Shown: piece by piece, positions 28,002-35,525 of the stretch
How the letters are laid out: each line of letters starts with the position of its first letter
Position numbering within the stretch: position 1 is the first letter of the stretch
NCBI RefSeq assembly: GCF_003020125.1
Contig: NZ_PYFW01000003.1
Location: 1 to 64,000 of the forward strand
Length of the DNA stretch: 64,000 nucleotides
Source of the DNA: Bradyrhizobium sp. MOS003
Lineage (GTDB): Bacteria > Pseudomonadota > Alphaproteobacteria > Rhizobiales > Xanthobacteraceae
Direction of reading: 5' to 3'
Notes under the pieces: model-generated
Databases searched by the model: none
Seen by the model: the letters and a program-made list of their open reading frames with translations, nothing else
What the model was told of the DNA's origin: nothing
Translations under genes and position numbers: made by a program

Positions 28002-28319
28002 TTACGGCGTTGCGGCGGCCCAGGGCCGCCGCAGCCGCATCGGGACGCCGCCGCCGGGCGGCGGGTCGTCGTCGTCATCGAGCTTGCGTAGCGCGGTGAG
28101 GATGTCCGCGAGCCGGATCGGCTGATCCATGCCGGGAATTTCGCGCAGCGCCGGGTGGGATTCGATGGCGTACATGTCCGAGGCCCACGACGACAGGATG
28201 ATCCGCTTTTCCGCCGTGGAGAGCTTGCCGTCGTCGAGGACGGCGCTTGGCGAAGCATAATGCGCAGCCGGATGGAACAGCGCGCCGAGACCGCCGGTGG
28301 TCGCATTGGCATTGGTCAT
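28002..28319 (-). CDS. Small hypothetical protein downstream of hsp20
   Basis: A 105-residue protein, no signal peptide. The middle (KLSTAEKRIILSSWASDMYAIE, then LREIPG) is helical, followed by an acidic DDDDD and a Pro/Arg-rich tail. I know similar short proteins near rhizobial small heat-shock genes but no function. It lies 103 bp downstream of the hsp20 stop on the same strand and may be co-expressed with it under heat shock. Confidence 0.7.
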   Translation of the reverse strand: MTNANATTGGLGALFHPAAHYASPSAVLDDGKLSTAEKRIILSSWASDMYAIESHPALREIPGMDQPIRLADILTALRKLDDDDDPPPGGGVPMRLRRPWAAATP

Positions 28320-28361
28320 CTCTTGTCTCCCTCTGCACTCCTTTCGAAGGGATGTTCGACC

Positions 28362-28390
28362 GGCGGATGGCGATCAGGTCGCCATCCGCC
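28362..28390 (-). other. Perfect 12-bp hairpin between hsp20 and downstream gene
   Basis: GGCGGATGGCGA (28362-28373) and TCGCCATCCGCC (28379-28390) form a perfect stem with a 5-base loop. No T-run follows on either strand, so it looks more like an mRNA processing or 3' stabilising hairpin than an intrinsic terminator. Confidence 0.5.
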
Positions 28391-28422
28391 ATGGTCGTCG
28401 TTGTCGAAAGCGTTCGACCGGC

Positions 28423-28878
28423 TTAGGCCGCCTTCTTCTGCTCGATCTGCGGTGAAGCAGCACCCGCGATCTGGATCCGGCGCGGCTTCATGGCCTCCGG
28501 AATCTCGCGCAGGAGATCGATGACCAGGAGACCGTCCTGGAAAGCGGCCTGCTTGACCTGGACGTAGTCGGCGAGATTGAACACGCGGCGGAACGGACGC
28601 GCGGCGATACCCTGATAGAGATATTCGCGCGTGGCGCTGTCGGGCTTCCGGCCCTCGATGGTGAGCGCGTTCTGCTCGGCGGTCACGCTGATGTCGTTGA
28701 CGCCAAAGCCCGCCACGGCCAGCGTGATCCGGTATTGGTCTTCGCCGGAACGCTCGATGTTGTAGGGCGGATAATTGTCCTCGCCCGCCTGGCGCAGCGT
28801 GCTGTCGACGAGGTCGGCCAGATGATCGAAGCCGATGGTGGAGCGCCACAGCGGCGCGAAGTCGAAGGTGGTCCTCAT
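28423..28878 (-). CDS. Small heat-shock protein Hsp20 (alpha-crystallin)
   Basis: The 151-residue chaperone starts MRTTFDFAPLWRSTIGFD, typical of rhizobial class A sHsps. The alpha-crystallin domain spans about residues 38-130 (YNIERSGEDQYRITLAVAGF ... LTIEGRK ... FRRVFNLADYV), followed by a C-terminal tail. The IxI-type motif is IQI near residue 136. It holds unfolding proteins for refolding by DnaK/DnaJ. The leader looks like a ROSE thermometer and includes the Shine-Dalgarno GGAGG. ATG 28878 is chosen; the longer frame runs into the leader. Confidence 0.95.
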   Translation of the reverse strand: MRTTFDFAPLWRSTIGFDHLADLVDSTLRQAGEDNYPPYNIERSGEDQYRITLAVAGFGVNDISVTAEQNALTIEGRKPDSATREYLYQGIAARPFRRVFNLADYVQVKQAAFQDGLLVIDLLREIPEAMKPRRIQIAGAASPQIEQKKAA

Positions 28879-29010
28879 ACCAAGTCCTCCAAAGAGCAAG
28901 ATGGATACGAAGGAGCGCCGTTTAAGGAATCGGAAAACGGATCCGAAGACCCCGGCCCGGCGCCCGCGCCGGACCCGATCGGGCATCCGGCACACCGCTC
29001 TCGCGGCGAA
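28879..29010 (-). promoter_or_regulatory. ROSE-type RNA thermometer leader of hsp20
   Basis: Just before the ATG, the minus-strand leader has UUGCU, then a short loop, then the Shine-Dalgarno GGAGGA. In this fold CUC/GAG-type pairs plus a G opposite a G mask the Shine-Dalgarno, which is the diagnostic ROSE hairpin first described in Bradyrhizobium japonicum. GC-rich upstream hairpins (GGGTCCGGCGCGGGCGCCGG region) fit the other stems. At heat-shock temperature the last hairpin melts. The 5' end and promoter are not certain. Confidence 0.75.
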
Positions 29011-29107
29011 AAACGACTTAGAGCGCCACAAGGACCTTGCAAGAGGGGCGGGTAAGATTTTTTTTGTGGGCCCCCGGCGTCGTCAAGGAAGCGGCAAGAG
29101 GGGGGTC

Positions 29108-29135
29108 TTGACAGCAAAACAAGCCTGAATATTTT
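29108..29135 (+). promoter_or_regulatory. Sigma70-type promoter for the small paralogue pair
   Basis: TTGACA (29108-29113) and TATTTT (29130-29135) are 16 bp apart on the plus strand, in the divergent gap opposite hsp20. Transcription would start about 65 bp upstream of the ATG at 29209. A short GGAAGA/TCTTCC hairpin lies in the leader near 29143-29158. Confidence 0.55.
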
Positions 29136-29208
29136 TTGCGCCGGAAGATGCTTCTTCCCATACCGCAAACTCGAAAAGGACCGTGAAAGACCGTCAGGAG
29201 TGACGACG

Positions 29209-29433
29209 ATGCTCGATCAGGATTTTGCCCGCATCCGCGCGCACCGCAACAACCTCTCTCGTTATCGGCGCCTGCTGAAGACTGAGCTGTCGGACATTGA
29301 GCGCCAGTTTATCGAACGACGCCTCGCCGAGGAGCAGACCGCGCTCGAGGCTCTCGCCGCCGATGTCTTCCCGGCAGCATTCACCGTTCCGAACATGCCA
29401 TCGGCCATTACCACGAGCGGAGTGGAACGATGA
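29209..29433 (+). CDS. Small charged helical protein, first of a tandem pair
   Basis: A 74-residue protein rich in Arg and Glu. An AGGAG ribosome site 8 bases before ATG 29209 decides the start over a GTG at 29200. The segment SRYRRLLKTELSDIERQFIERRLAEEQTALEAL is a continuous amphipathic helix. The next gene encodes a shorter relative and overlaps this one by 4 bp (ATGA), so they are translationally coupled. No family known to me; divergent from hsp20. Confidence 0.75.
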   Translation: MLDQDFARIRAHRNNLSRYRRLLKTELSDIERQFIERRLAEEQTALEALAADVFPAAFTVPNMPSAITTSGVER

Positions 29434-29609
29434 GTGACGTCCGCAACCTCCTGATCAGCGGCAGCGAGAAAGTGATCGGGCACTATCGCGTGTTGCTGGC
29501 GGGTGCCAGAAGCGAGAGCGAACGCGCGCTCTATCACGCCCGGATCGAGCGCGAGCAGCGTCTGCTTGACGATCTGCGGGGCGGCGTGCCGGAGCGATCG
29601 GCGGCGTGA
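29430..29609 (+). CDS. Small charged helical protein, second of a tandem pair
   Basis: A 59-residue gene that starts inside the stop of its neighbour (ATGA overlap). Its helix GHYRVLLAGARSESERALYHARIEREQRLLDDL aligns with the helix of the upstream protein: HYRVLL/RYRRLL, SESERAL/SDIERQF, EREQRLLDDL/AEEQTALEAL. The two appear to be diverged copies. They might form a hetero-oligomeric coiled coil. Function unknown. It ends 9 bp before the convergent MarR gene. Confidence 0.7.
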   Translation: MSDVRNLLISGSEKVIGHYRVLLAGARSESERALYHARIEREQRLLDDLRGGVPERSAA

Positions 29610-29618
29610 GGGGAAGAG

Positions 29619-30107
29619 CTACGCCAGCGCGGCCGACAATTTGCGCATCACCCGGTCAAGCACCGCCATCTCCTCGGCGGTCAGCGCCCCAAGCAGCTTC
29701 GTCTCCCGCGCCAGCGCGTAGGGCACGATCTTGCGATAGAGCGCGCGACCGGCCGGGGTCAGCGAGACGATCAGCTCGCGCCGGTCGTCGGGATGGTGCT
29801 TGCGGCCGACGATGCCGCGTGACTCCAGGCCCTGCACGGCGCGGCTGACCTGCATCTTGTCGAGCGTCGTCAGCGGGCCGATCTCCTTGGTCGCAATCTC
29901 CGGGCGCATGCCGAGAATGGCGAGCACGCGCCATTCCTGCCGCGTCAGCGCGAAGCGCTCGGAATAGACCTCGGCCACCGCCAGCGACACCTGCTCGGCG
30001 AGGCGTGCCAGCCGGTACGGAAAATACCGCTGCAGATCCAGTTCGACGCCACCTTGCGCCGTCGCGGCTTCGGTCGCATTCCCGCGCGCCACGCCCGAAC
30101 GTCCCAT
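29619..30107 (-). CDS. MarR family transcriptional regulator
   Basis: A winged-helix regulator of about 162 residues. The DNA-binding region is LTRQEWRVLAILGMRPEIATKEIGPLTTLDKMQVSRAVQGLESRGIVGRKHHPDDRRE, with the typical DDRR wing. It is divergent from a VOC/FAD-monooxygenase operon that it probably controls in response to an aromatic ligand. I prefer ATG 30107 because the longer starts (30188, 30233) would place the FixK-type box inside the coding region. Confidence 0.88.
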   Translation of the reverse strand: MGRSGVARGNATEAATAQGGVELDLQRYFPYRLARLAEQVSLAVAEVYSERFALTRQEWRVLAILGMRPEIATKEIGPLTTLDKMQVSRAVQGLESRGIVGRKHHPDDRRELIVSLTPAGRALYRKIVPYALARETKLLGALTAEEMAVLDRVMRKLSAALA

Positions 30108-30155
30108 CGCGCCATTCCCGTCCACCGATCCACCGGAAGATTTCTTCGGAGCCGG

Positions 30156-30169
30156 TTGATCCAGGTCAA
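30156..30169 (+). promoter_or_regulatory. FixK/FNR-type box in MarR/VOC divergent region
   Basis: TTGATCCAGGTCAA matches TTGA-N6-TCAA and ends 62 bp before the ATG of the VOC gene, similar to the spacing of other boxes in this window. It could activate the monooxygenase operon under low oxygen, or simply share the region with a MarR operator. Confidence 0.6.
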
Positions 30170-30231
30170 ATTCAAATAATAGTAACATCTGATACCAATT
30201 TCGCAACCGCAGATCCAGGGAGCGAAACGCC

Positions 30232-30774
30232 ATGAAAATCGAGAAGATCCATCACGTCGCCTATCGCTGCGTCGACGCCAAGGCCACGGTCGAATTCTAC
30301 AAGACCGTCATGAACATGGATCTTCTCGGCGCCATTGCCGAGGATCGGGTGCCTTCGACCAAGGCACCCGATCCCTACATGCACATCTTCCTCGACGCCG
30401 GGAACGGCAACATCCTCGCGTTCTTCGAGCTGCCGAACTCGCCGCCGATGAGCCGCGATCCCAACACGCCGGAATGGACCCAGCACATCGCCTTTCAGGT
30501 CAAAGACCTCGCCGAGCTCGAAGAGGCCAAGGCGCGCGCGGAGGCCGCCGGCCTCGACGTCGTCGGCGTCACCGACCACACCATCTTCAAGTCGATCTAT
30601 TTCCGCGACCCCAGCGGTCATCGCCTGGAGATCGCGGCCTGGACCGCCACGCCCGAGCAGATCGACCGCATGAAATCGGTCGCGCACGAGATGGTCGAGG
30701 AATGGTCGCGCACCAAGCGTCCGCCGCGCCACACCGCCTGGATGCACGAGAAGGAATTCGCGGACGCGCATTGA
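30232..30774 (+). CDS. VOC family (glyoxalase/dioxygenase-fold) protein
   Basis: The 180-residue protein has the vicinal-oxygen-chelate start IEKIHHVAYRCVDAKATVEFYK, a middle HIFLDAGNGNILAFFELP, QHIAFQVKD and FRDPSGHRLEIAAW, which give the paired beta-alpha-beta-beta-beta modules and metal ligands (His, His, Glu). Members cleave aromatic rings or act as lyases/isomerases. It is followed after 29 bp by an FAD monooxygenase, so a role in aromatic breakdown is likely; the exact reaction is unknown. Confidence 0.88.
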   Translation: MKIEKIHHVAYRCVDAKATVEFYKTVMNMDLLGAIAEDRVPSTKAPDPYMHIFLDAGNGNILAFFELPNSPPMSRDPNTPEWTQHIAFQVKDLAELEEAKARAEAAGLDVVGVTDHTIFKSIYFRDPSGHRLEIAAWTATPEQIDRMKSVAHEMVEEWSRTKRPPRHTAWMHEKEFADAH

Positions 30775-30803
30775 TTCGCGGCTACGCGCATCAGGAAGCG
30801 AAC

Positions 30804-32441
30804 ATGACGAGCTACATCTATCCGAAGTTCGGCTATCGGCGTTCCCAGGAGCAGGCCGAGGGGATCGTGAAGCGGCATCCGATCGTGGTGATCGGCGCAG
30901 GTCCCATCGGCCTGACCGCGGCGCTCGACTGCGCGGCGCGCGGCCAGCCGGTCGTGGTGCTCGACGACAACGACACCGTCTCGATCGGCTCGCGCGCGGT
31001 CTGCTACGCCAAGCGTCCGCTCGAGATCTGGGACCGCCTCGGTTGCGCGGCCCCCATGGTCGAGCGCGGCGTCAGCTGGAACGTCGGCAAGGTCTTCTTC
31101 CAGGACCAAATGTCCTACCAGTTCGATCTGTTGCCCGAGGCCGGCCACCAATGGCCGGCCATGATCAATCTGCAGCAATATCATCTGGAAGAGATGCTGG
31201 TTGCCAAATGCAGCGCCAACCCGCTGATCGAGCTGCGCTGGAAGCATCGCCTGATCAGCCTCAAGCAGGCGGCCGACCATGCGGTGCTGGCGGTGGAAAC
31301 ACCCGACGGCATCTTCACCATGGAGGCGCAATGGGTGATCGCCTGCGACGGAGCCAATTCCGACGTGCGCAAGATGGTCGGCGCCGAGTTCACGGGACAG
31401 TTCTTCCAGGATCGCTTCCTGATCGCCGACGTCGCAATGAAGGCGGATTTCCCGACCGAGCGCTGGTTCTGGTTCGATCCGCCGTTCCACCGCGGCCAGT
31501 CCGTGCTGCTGCACCGGCAGGCCGACAATTTGTGGCGCATCGACTTCCAGCTCGGCTGGGACGCCGACCCAGATGAGGAAAAAAGGCCGGAGCGGGTGAT
31601 CCCGCGCATTCGCGCCATGCTCGGCGAGGACACCGAGTTCGTGCTCGAATGGGTCTCGATCTATCAGTTCGCCTGCCGGCGCATCGACAATTTCCGCCAG
31701 GGCCGGGTGCTGTTCGCCGGCGATGCCGCGCACCAGGTCTCGCCGTTCGGCGCGCGCGGTGCCAATACCGGCGTCCAGGACATCGATAATCTCGCCTGGA
31801 AGCTCGCGATGGTGTTGCGCGGCGAAGCGTCGGAAGCGCTGCTCGACAGCTATCACGAGGAGCGCGCCTATGCAGCCGACGACAACATCCTGAACTCGAC
31901 CCGCGCCACCGACTTCATCACGCCGAAGACGAAAGTAAGCCGCTATTTCCGCGACGCGGTGCTGGAGCTCGCTCGCCATCACGGTTTTGCCCGACCGCTG
32001 GTCAACAGCGGCCGTCTCTCGACGCCGACGCCCTATGTGACGTCGGCGCTCAATACCCCCGACGACGACGCGATGATGGGCGGCGTGCGGCCCGGAACCA
32101 ATGCGGCCGATGCGCCGATCACGGCGGATGGCAAGCCCGTTTGGTTCCTCCATTGTCTCGGCGATGCATTCACGGTCGTGACCTTCGGCAAGGAGACCGA
32201 CAAGACCGAGATCGCGGTGGGGCCGTTCAAAGCAAAGCTCATTGTCGTCGGCCGCGACATCGCCGATCCCTCCGGCCTGCTTGCCGAGCGCTACGGCGCT
32301 TCGCCCGGGACCACCTATTTGTTCCGGCCCGATCAATATGTCGCCGCACGTTGGACCGGATTCGACGACGCGAGGATCGCGGATGCGATGTTGCGGGCCT
32401 CCGGACACGACATCGCCGGACGGAAGGAGCTGGCAGCATGA
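30804..32441 (+). CDS. FAD-dependent aromatic hydroxylase (PheA/TfdB/MhpA type)
   Basis: The 545-residue monooxygenase has a Rossmann GAGPIGL (from residue 31), the DG-type motif WVIACDGANSDVRKM and the second FAD motif FAGDAAHQVSPFGARGANTGVQD. A C-terminal thioredoxin-like domain follows, as in phenol hydroxylases. It would hydroxylate an aromatic acid or phenol using NAD(P)H and O2. ATG 30804 is chosen because it follows the VOC stop and gives the usual start. Its stop overlaps the start of the DUF2783 gene (ATGA). Confidence 0.9.
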   Translation: MTSYIYPKFGYRRSQEQAEGIVKRHPIVVIGAGPIGLTAALDCAARGQPVVVLDDNDTVSIGSRAVCYAKRPLEIWDRLGCAAPMVERGVSWNVGKVFFQDQMSYQFDLLPEAGHQWPAMINLQQYHLEEMLVAKCSANPLIELRWKHRLISLKQAADHAVLAVETPDGIFTMEAQWVIACDGANSDVRKMVGAEFTGQFFQDRFLIADVAMKADFPTERWFWFDPPFHRGQSVLLHRQADNLWRIDFQLGWDADPDEEKRPERVIPRIRAMLGEDTEFVLEWVSIYQFACRRIDNFRQGRVLFAGDAAHQVSPFGARGANTGVQDIDNLAWKLAMVLRGEASEALLDSYHEERAYAADDNILNSTRATDFITPKTKVSRYFRDAVLELARHHGFARPLVNSGRLSTPTPYVTSALNTPDDDAMMGGVRPGTNAADAPITADGKPVWFLHCLGDAFTVVTFGKETDKTEIAVGPFKAKLIVVGRDIADPSGLLAERYGASPGTTYLFRPDQYVAARWTGFDDARIADAMLRASGHDIAGRKELAA

Positions 32442-32632
32442 TGCTCAATTTGTCACCCAACATCGCCGATCCCGACGATTTCTACGCCGAGCTGATCAAC
32501 AGCCAGCGTGACCTCGACGAGGATCAGGCGCTGCGGATGAACGCCCGGCTGATCCTGCTGCTCGCCAATCACGTCGGCGACCGCAGGGTGCTCACGGAGG
32601 CGATCGGCTGCGCCCGCACCGGCGGCGGCTAG
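32438..32632 (+). CDS. DUF2783 small protein
   Basis: A 64-residue protein (MMLNLSPNIADPDDFYAEL ... RLILLLANHVGDRRVL). Short DUF2783 proteins are often encoded directly after FAD monooxygenases of this type, and here the ATGA overlap implies tight coupling. It may be a subunit or stabilising factor of the hydroxylase, but I know no experiment. No signal peptide or Cys pair. Confidence 0.82.
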   Translation: MMLNLSPNIADPDDFYAELINSQRDLDEDQALRMNARLILLLANHVGDRRVLTEAIGCARTGGG

Positions 32633-32679
32633 TCGGATAAGTTCCCGCCTCAAGATAGAGGAGGTTGCACGCCGCTTTC

Positions 32680-32693
32680 TTGACTTGGCTCAA
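32680..32693 (+). promoter_or_regulatory. FixK/FNR-type box upstream of EF-hand/P1B-ATPase operon
   Basis: TTGACTTGGCTCAA fits TTGA-N6-TCAA and ends 58 bp before the ATG at 32752. The same spacing is seen at the box for the exported protein (36061-36074) and nearly so at 36199-36212, which supports activation of this operon by a FixK2-type regulator. Confidence 0.75.
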
Positions 32694-32751
32694 GGTAAAT
32701 TCGGTGAAGTTCGACACCTTGCCGGGCTCACACCAGGCCGGAGGAAGCGCC

Positions 32752-33192
32752 ATGCCAGGTCGAACCATTGCTGCAGCGTTGCTGTTTGTCACTCTGGGCC
32801 AGCCGGCCCTGGCTCAATCGCCGGCTGAGCATCAGGCCCATCATCCCGGACAGGAGCAAGCGCCTGCGTCGCCGCAGTCGAGTTCTCCTGCAAGCCCATC
32901 GGCCGAGCGGCAGAGTTCGTCGCGCGGTGGAGACATGATGGGAATGATGGGACGAGGAATGAAGGGGCAGGGCGCGACAGGCGCAGACCGGATGCAGTCG
33001 CCGGTCGTCTTCCGCATCATCTTCGCGCTGATCGATGCCGATGGCGACGGAACCGTCTCGCTGCCCGAGTTTCAAGTCGCTCACGAACGAATTTTCAAGG
33101 CCATGGATAGCGATAAGGACGGCAAGCTCAGTCTCGAAGAGATGATGACGTTCATGCACGGGAGCAACAGCCCGCTTCCGCAACACCAGTGA
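32752..33192 (+). CDS. Exported EF-hand protein with Met-rich linker
   Basis: The 146-residue protein begins with a signal peptide (MPGRTIAAALLFVTLGQPALA-Q) behind a GGAGGAA ribosome site. A Ser/Pro/His-rich linker and a Met-rich patch (GGDMMGMMGRGMKG) follow. Two EF-hand loops, DADGDGTVSLPE and DSDKDGKLSLEE, would bind Ca2+ or another divalent ion in the periplasm. The gene ends overlapping the P1B ATPase start (GTGA), so it is likely a periplasmic partner or metal buffer for that pump. Confidence 0.85.
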   Translation: MPGRTIAAALLFVTLGQPALAQSPAEHQAHHPGQEQAPASPQSSSPASPSAERQSSSRGGDMMGMMGRGMKGQGATGADRMQSPVVFRIIFALIDADGDGTVSLPEFQVAHERIFKAMDSDKDGKLSLEEMMTFMHGSNSPLPQHQ

Positions 33193-35507
33193 GCCCGGCC
33201 GAAGGGCGGGCGCGCCAAGCCATGTCGTTTGATCGAATCCTGCGATGGGCTCTGGTTGCGATCGCCATCGCAGGATTGACTGCAGGTAGTCTCGCGCGAG
33301 TTGCGGGCCGGCCTGATCTGGCCGATCTCGCATGGGCGCTCGGCACGGCGCCGGTGATCGCGGGATTGGCGGTCTCGATCGTCAGGGATCTCATGAGCGG
33401 TCGCGTCGGAGTGGACGCGATCGCGCTGCTGTCGATGAGTGCGGCCCTCGCGCTCGGACAGCCGCTCGCAGGCGCCGTGGTCGCGCTGATGTATTCCGGT
33501 GGCAACGTGCTGGAGGAGATCGCGGTCGCGCGGGCGGAGCATGATCTGCGATCCCTGGTCGATCGGGCGCCGCGGCAGGTCCATCGCAAATCCGGCGAGC
33601 GGATCGAGGATGCTCCGGTCGAGGACGTCGCGGTCGGCGAAGAGCTTCTGGTGAAAGCCGGCGAAATCGTGCCGGTCGACGGTGTCGTTGCGTCGGTCTC
33701 TGCCACCATCGACGAATCCGCGGTGACTGGCGAGCCGATTCCGGCGGAGAAGACACGCGGAACCGCCGTTCTCTCCGGCTCTCTGAACGCGGGTGAGACC
33801 TTCCAATTGACCGTGACGGCGGCGGCCAGCGAGAGTACTTACGCGGGCATCGTGCGCATGGTGACTGCGGCGCAGACTGCGAAAGCTCCCTTCGTGCGGT
33901 TGGCCGACCGCTATGCGCTGATCTTTCTGCCGCTGACACTCGTCATCGCTTTCGTTGCATGGCGCATCTCCGGCGACTTGACCCGCAGCCTTGCCGTGCT
34001 GGTGGCGGCGACACCGTGTCCCCTGATTCTGGCTGCGCCCGTCGCCTTCATCGCCGGGGTGGCGCAGGCGGCCCGCCGCGGCATCCTGGTCAAGGGCGGG
34101 AGGGCGCTGGAGGCGCTGGCCCGCGCGCACACCGTGCTGTTCGACAAGACCGGTACCCTGACCGTGGGTGGGGCGCGGCTGCTGTCCGTAGAGGTTGCGC
34201 CGGGCGAGGATCCGGATGAGGTCCTCAGGCTCGGAGCGTCGCTCGAGCAAGCGTCGCATCACGTGCTTGCGAAGGCCGTCGTCGCTGCGGCTCTCGCCCG
34301 TGGGCTCGCGCTGAAGCCGCCGGAGCAGGTCAAGGAGATCATGGGTTCCGGCCTCGGCGGGCAGATCGACGGACGCCACGTCGTGGCGGGCTCGCGTGAA
34401 ATGCTGCTCTCACGCGCCGAGTTGTCGCCATGGGAGCTGCGAGCGATTCGACGCGCCTCGTGGCGCTCGGCGTTGATCGTCTTTGTCGCAGTGGACGGCC
34501 GCCTGATCGGCGCGCTGCTGCTGGCCGACGAATTGCGGGCGGACACGCCACGCGCGATCCGGCTGCTGCGGGACGCCGGCATCAAGCGAATGGTGATGGT
34601 CACGGGTGATCGCGCCGCGGCGGCGCAGGCCATCGGAGCGGCGCTGGATCTCGATGCCGTGCTGGCCGACCGCGTCCCTTCGGACAAGGTCGAAGCGGTG
34701 CGGAGCGAACAGCGGCTGCATCCGACCATCATGGTCGGCGACGGCATCAATGACGCCCCGGCGCTGGCGGTGGCTGACACCGGGATCGCGCTCGGCGCGC
34801 GTGGCGCAAGCGCCTCCTCCGAGGCGGCAGATGTGGTGATCCTCACGGACCGGCTGGATCGGGTCGGCGAGGCGATCATCATCGCGCAGCGGGCGCGGCG
34901 CATTGCCCTGCAGAGCATCTTCGTCGGGATGGGATTGTCGTTGGTCGCCATGGCCGCGGCTACCGTTGGCTGGCTCGATCCCGTGCCCGCCGCGATCGTC
35001 CAGGAGGTGATCGATGTTGCCGTCATTCTGAACGCGCTGCGAGCGCTCAATCCGCCGCTCGTCAGGAGTGGCCCGCGCCTCACCGCAGAGCAGGGGAAGA
35101 CCCTGCATCACGATCATCAGGCCCTGCTCAGGGATCTCGACCGCTTGCGCCAGATCGTCGATGCGCTCGACGACGCGGCGCCCGAAGCCATCGTCGCCTT
35201 GATTGGCGAGGCCCACCGACTGGTCCAGAGCAGCGTCGTGATGCACGAACGCGAGGATGAAGACAGCGTCTATCCCAAGCTCACGGAAGTGCTGCGCGAC
35301 CGCCACGGGCTTTCCGCCATGAGCCGTGCGCATCGGGAGATCCTGCATCTCGCGCGGCTGCTCGCCCGGATCGCGGAGGACCTGCCGTCGGAGAAGATCG
35401 ACCGTTACCTGATTCGAGACGCCCAGCGCGTGATCGAGGCGATCGAAACGCTGGTGCGGATGCACACGGCCCAGGAGGAGGATATATACGAGGCCGTGGC
35501 TGCATAG
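33189..35507 (+). CDS. P1B-type metal-transporting ATPase with C-terminal hemerythrin domain
   Basis: The 772-residue pump has the metal-site motif TPCP (about 275-278), the TGEP actuator loop near 180, the phosphorylation motif DKTGT at 319-323, an ASHH variant of the usual SEHP, and GDGINDAP near 516. There is no N-terminal CxxC domain. From about residue 635 a hemerythrin-like HHE domain follows, with HDHQALL, MHEREDED, AHREILH and MHTAQEED. This layout is that of P1B-5 ATPases such as Nia of Sinorhizobium meliloti, linked to Ni/Fe export in nodules. Start is GTG 33189 (overlapping) or ATG 33222. Confidence 0.9.
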   Translation: MSPAEGRARQAMSFDRILRWALVAIAIAGLTAGSLARVAGRPDLADLAWALGTAPVIAGLAVSIVRDLMSGRVGVDAIALLSMSAALALGQPLAGAVVALMYSGGNVLEEIAVARAEHDLRSLVDRAPRQVHRKSGERIEDAPVEDVAVGEELLVKAGEIVPVDGVVASVSATIDESAVTGEPIPAEKTRGTAVLSGSLNAGETFQLTVTAAASESTYAGIVRMVTAAQTAKAPFVRLADRYALIFLPLTLVIAFVAWRISGDLTRSLAVLVAATPCPLILAAPVAFIAGVAQAARRGILVKGGRALEALARAHTVLFDKTGTLTVGGARLLSVEVAPGEDPDEVLRLGASLEQASHHVLAKAVVAAALARGLALKPPEQVKEIMGSGLGGQIDGRHVVAGSREMLLSRAELSPWELRAIRRASWRSALIVFVAVDGRLIGALLLADELRADTPRAIRLLRDAGIKRMVMVTGDRAAAAQAIGAALDLDAVLADRVPSDKVEAVRSEQRLHPTIMVGDGINDAPALAVADTGIALGARGASASSEAADVVILTDRLDRVGEAIIIAQRARRIALQSIFVGMGLSLVAMAAATVGWLDPVPAAIVQEVIDVAVILNALRALNPPLVRSGPRLTAEQGKTLHHDHQALLRDLDRLRQIVDALDDAAPEAIVALIGEAHRLVQSSVVMHEREDEDSVYPKLTEVLRDRHGLSAMSRAHREILHLARLLARIAEDLPSEKIDRYLIRDAQRVIEAIETLVRMHTAQEEDIYEAVAA

Positions 35508-35525
35508 CGGCCGCGGCAATCGACC

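Noticed and set aside
30108..30233. Longer N-terminus for the MarR regulator
   Set aside because: It would include the FixK-type palindrome and nearly abut the divergent VOC start, leaving no promoter space.
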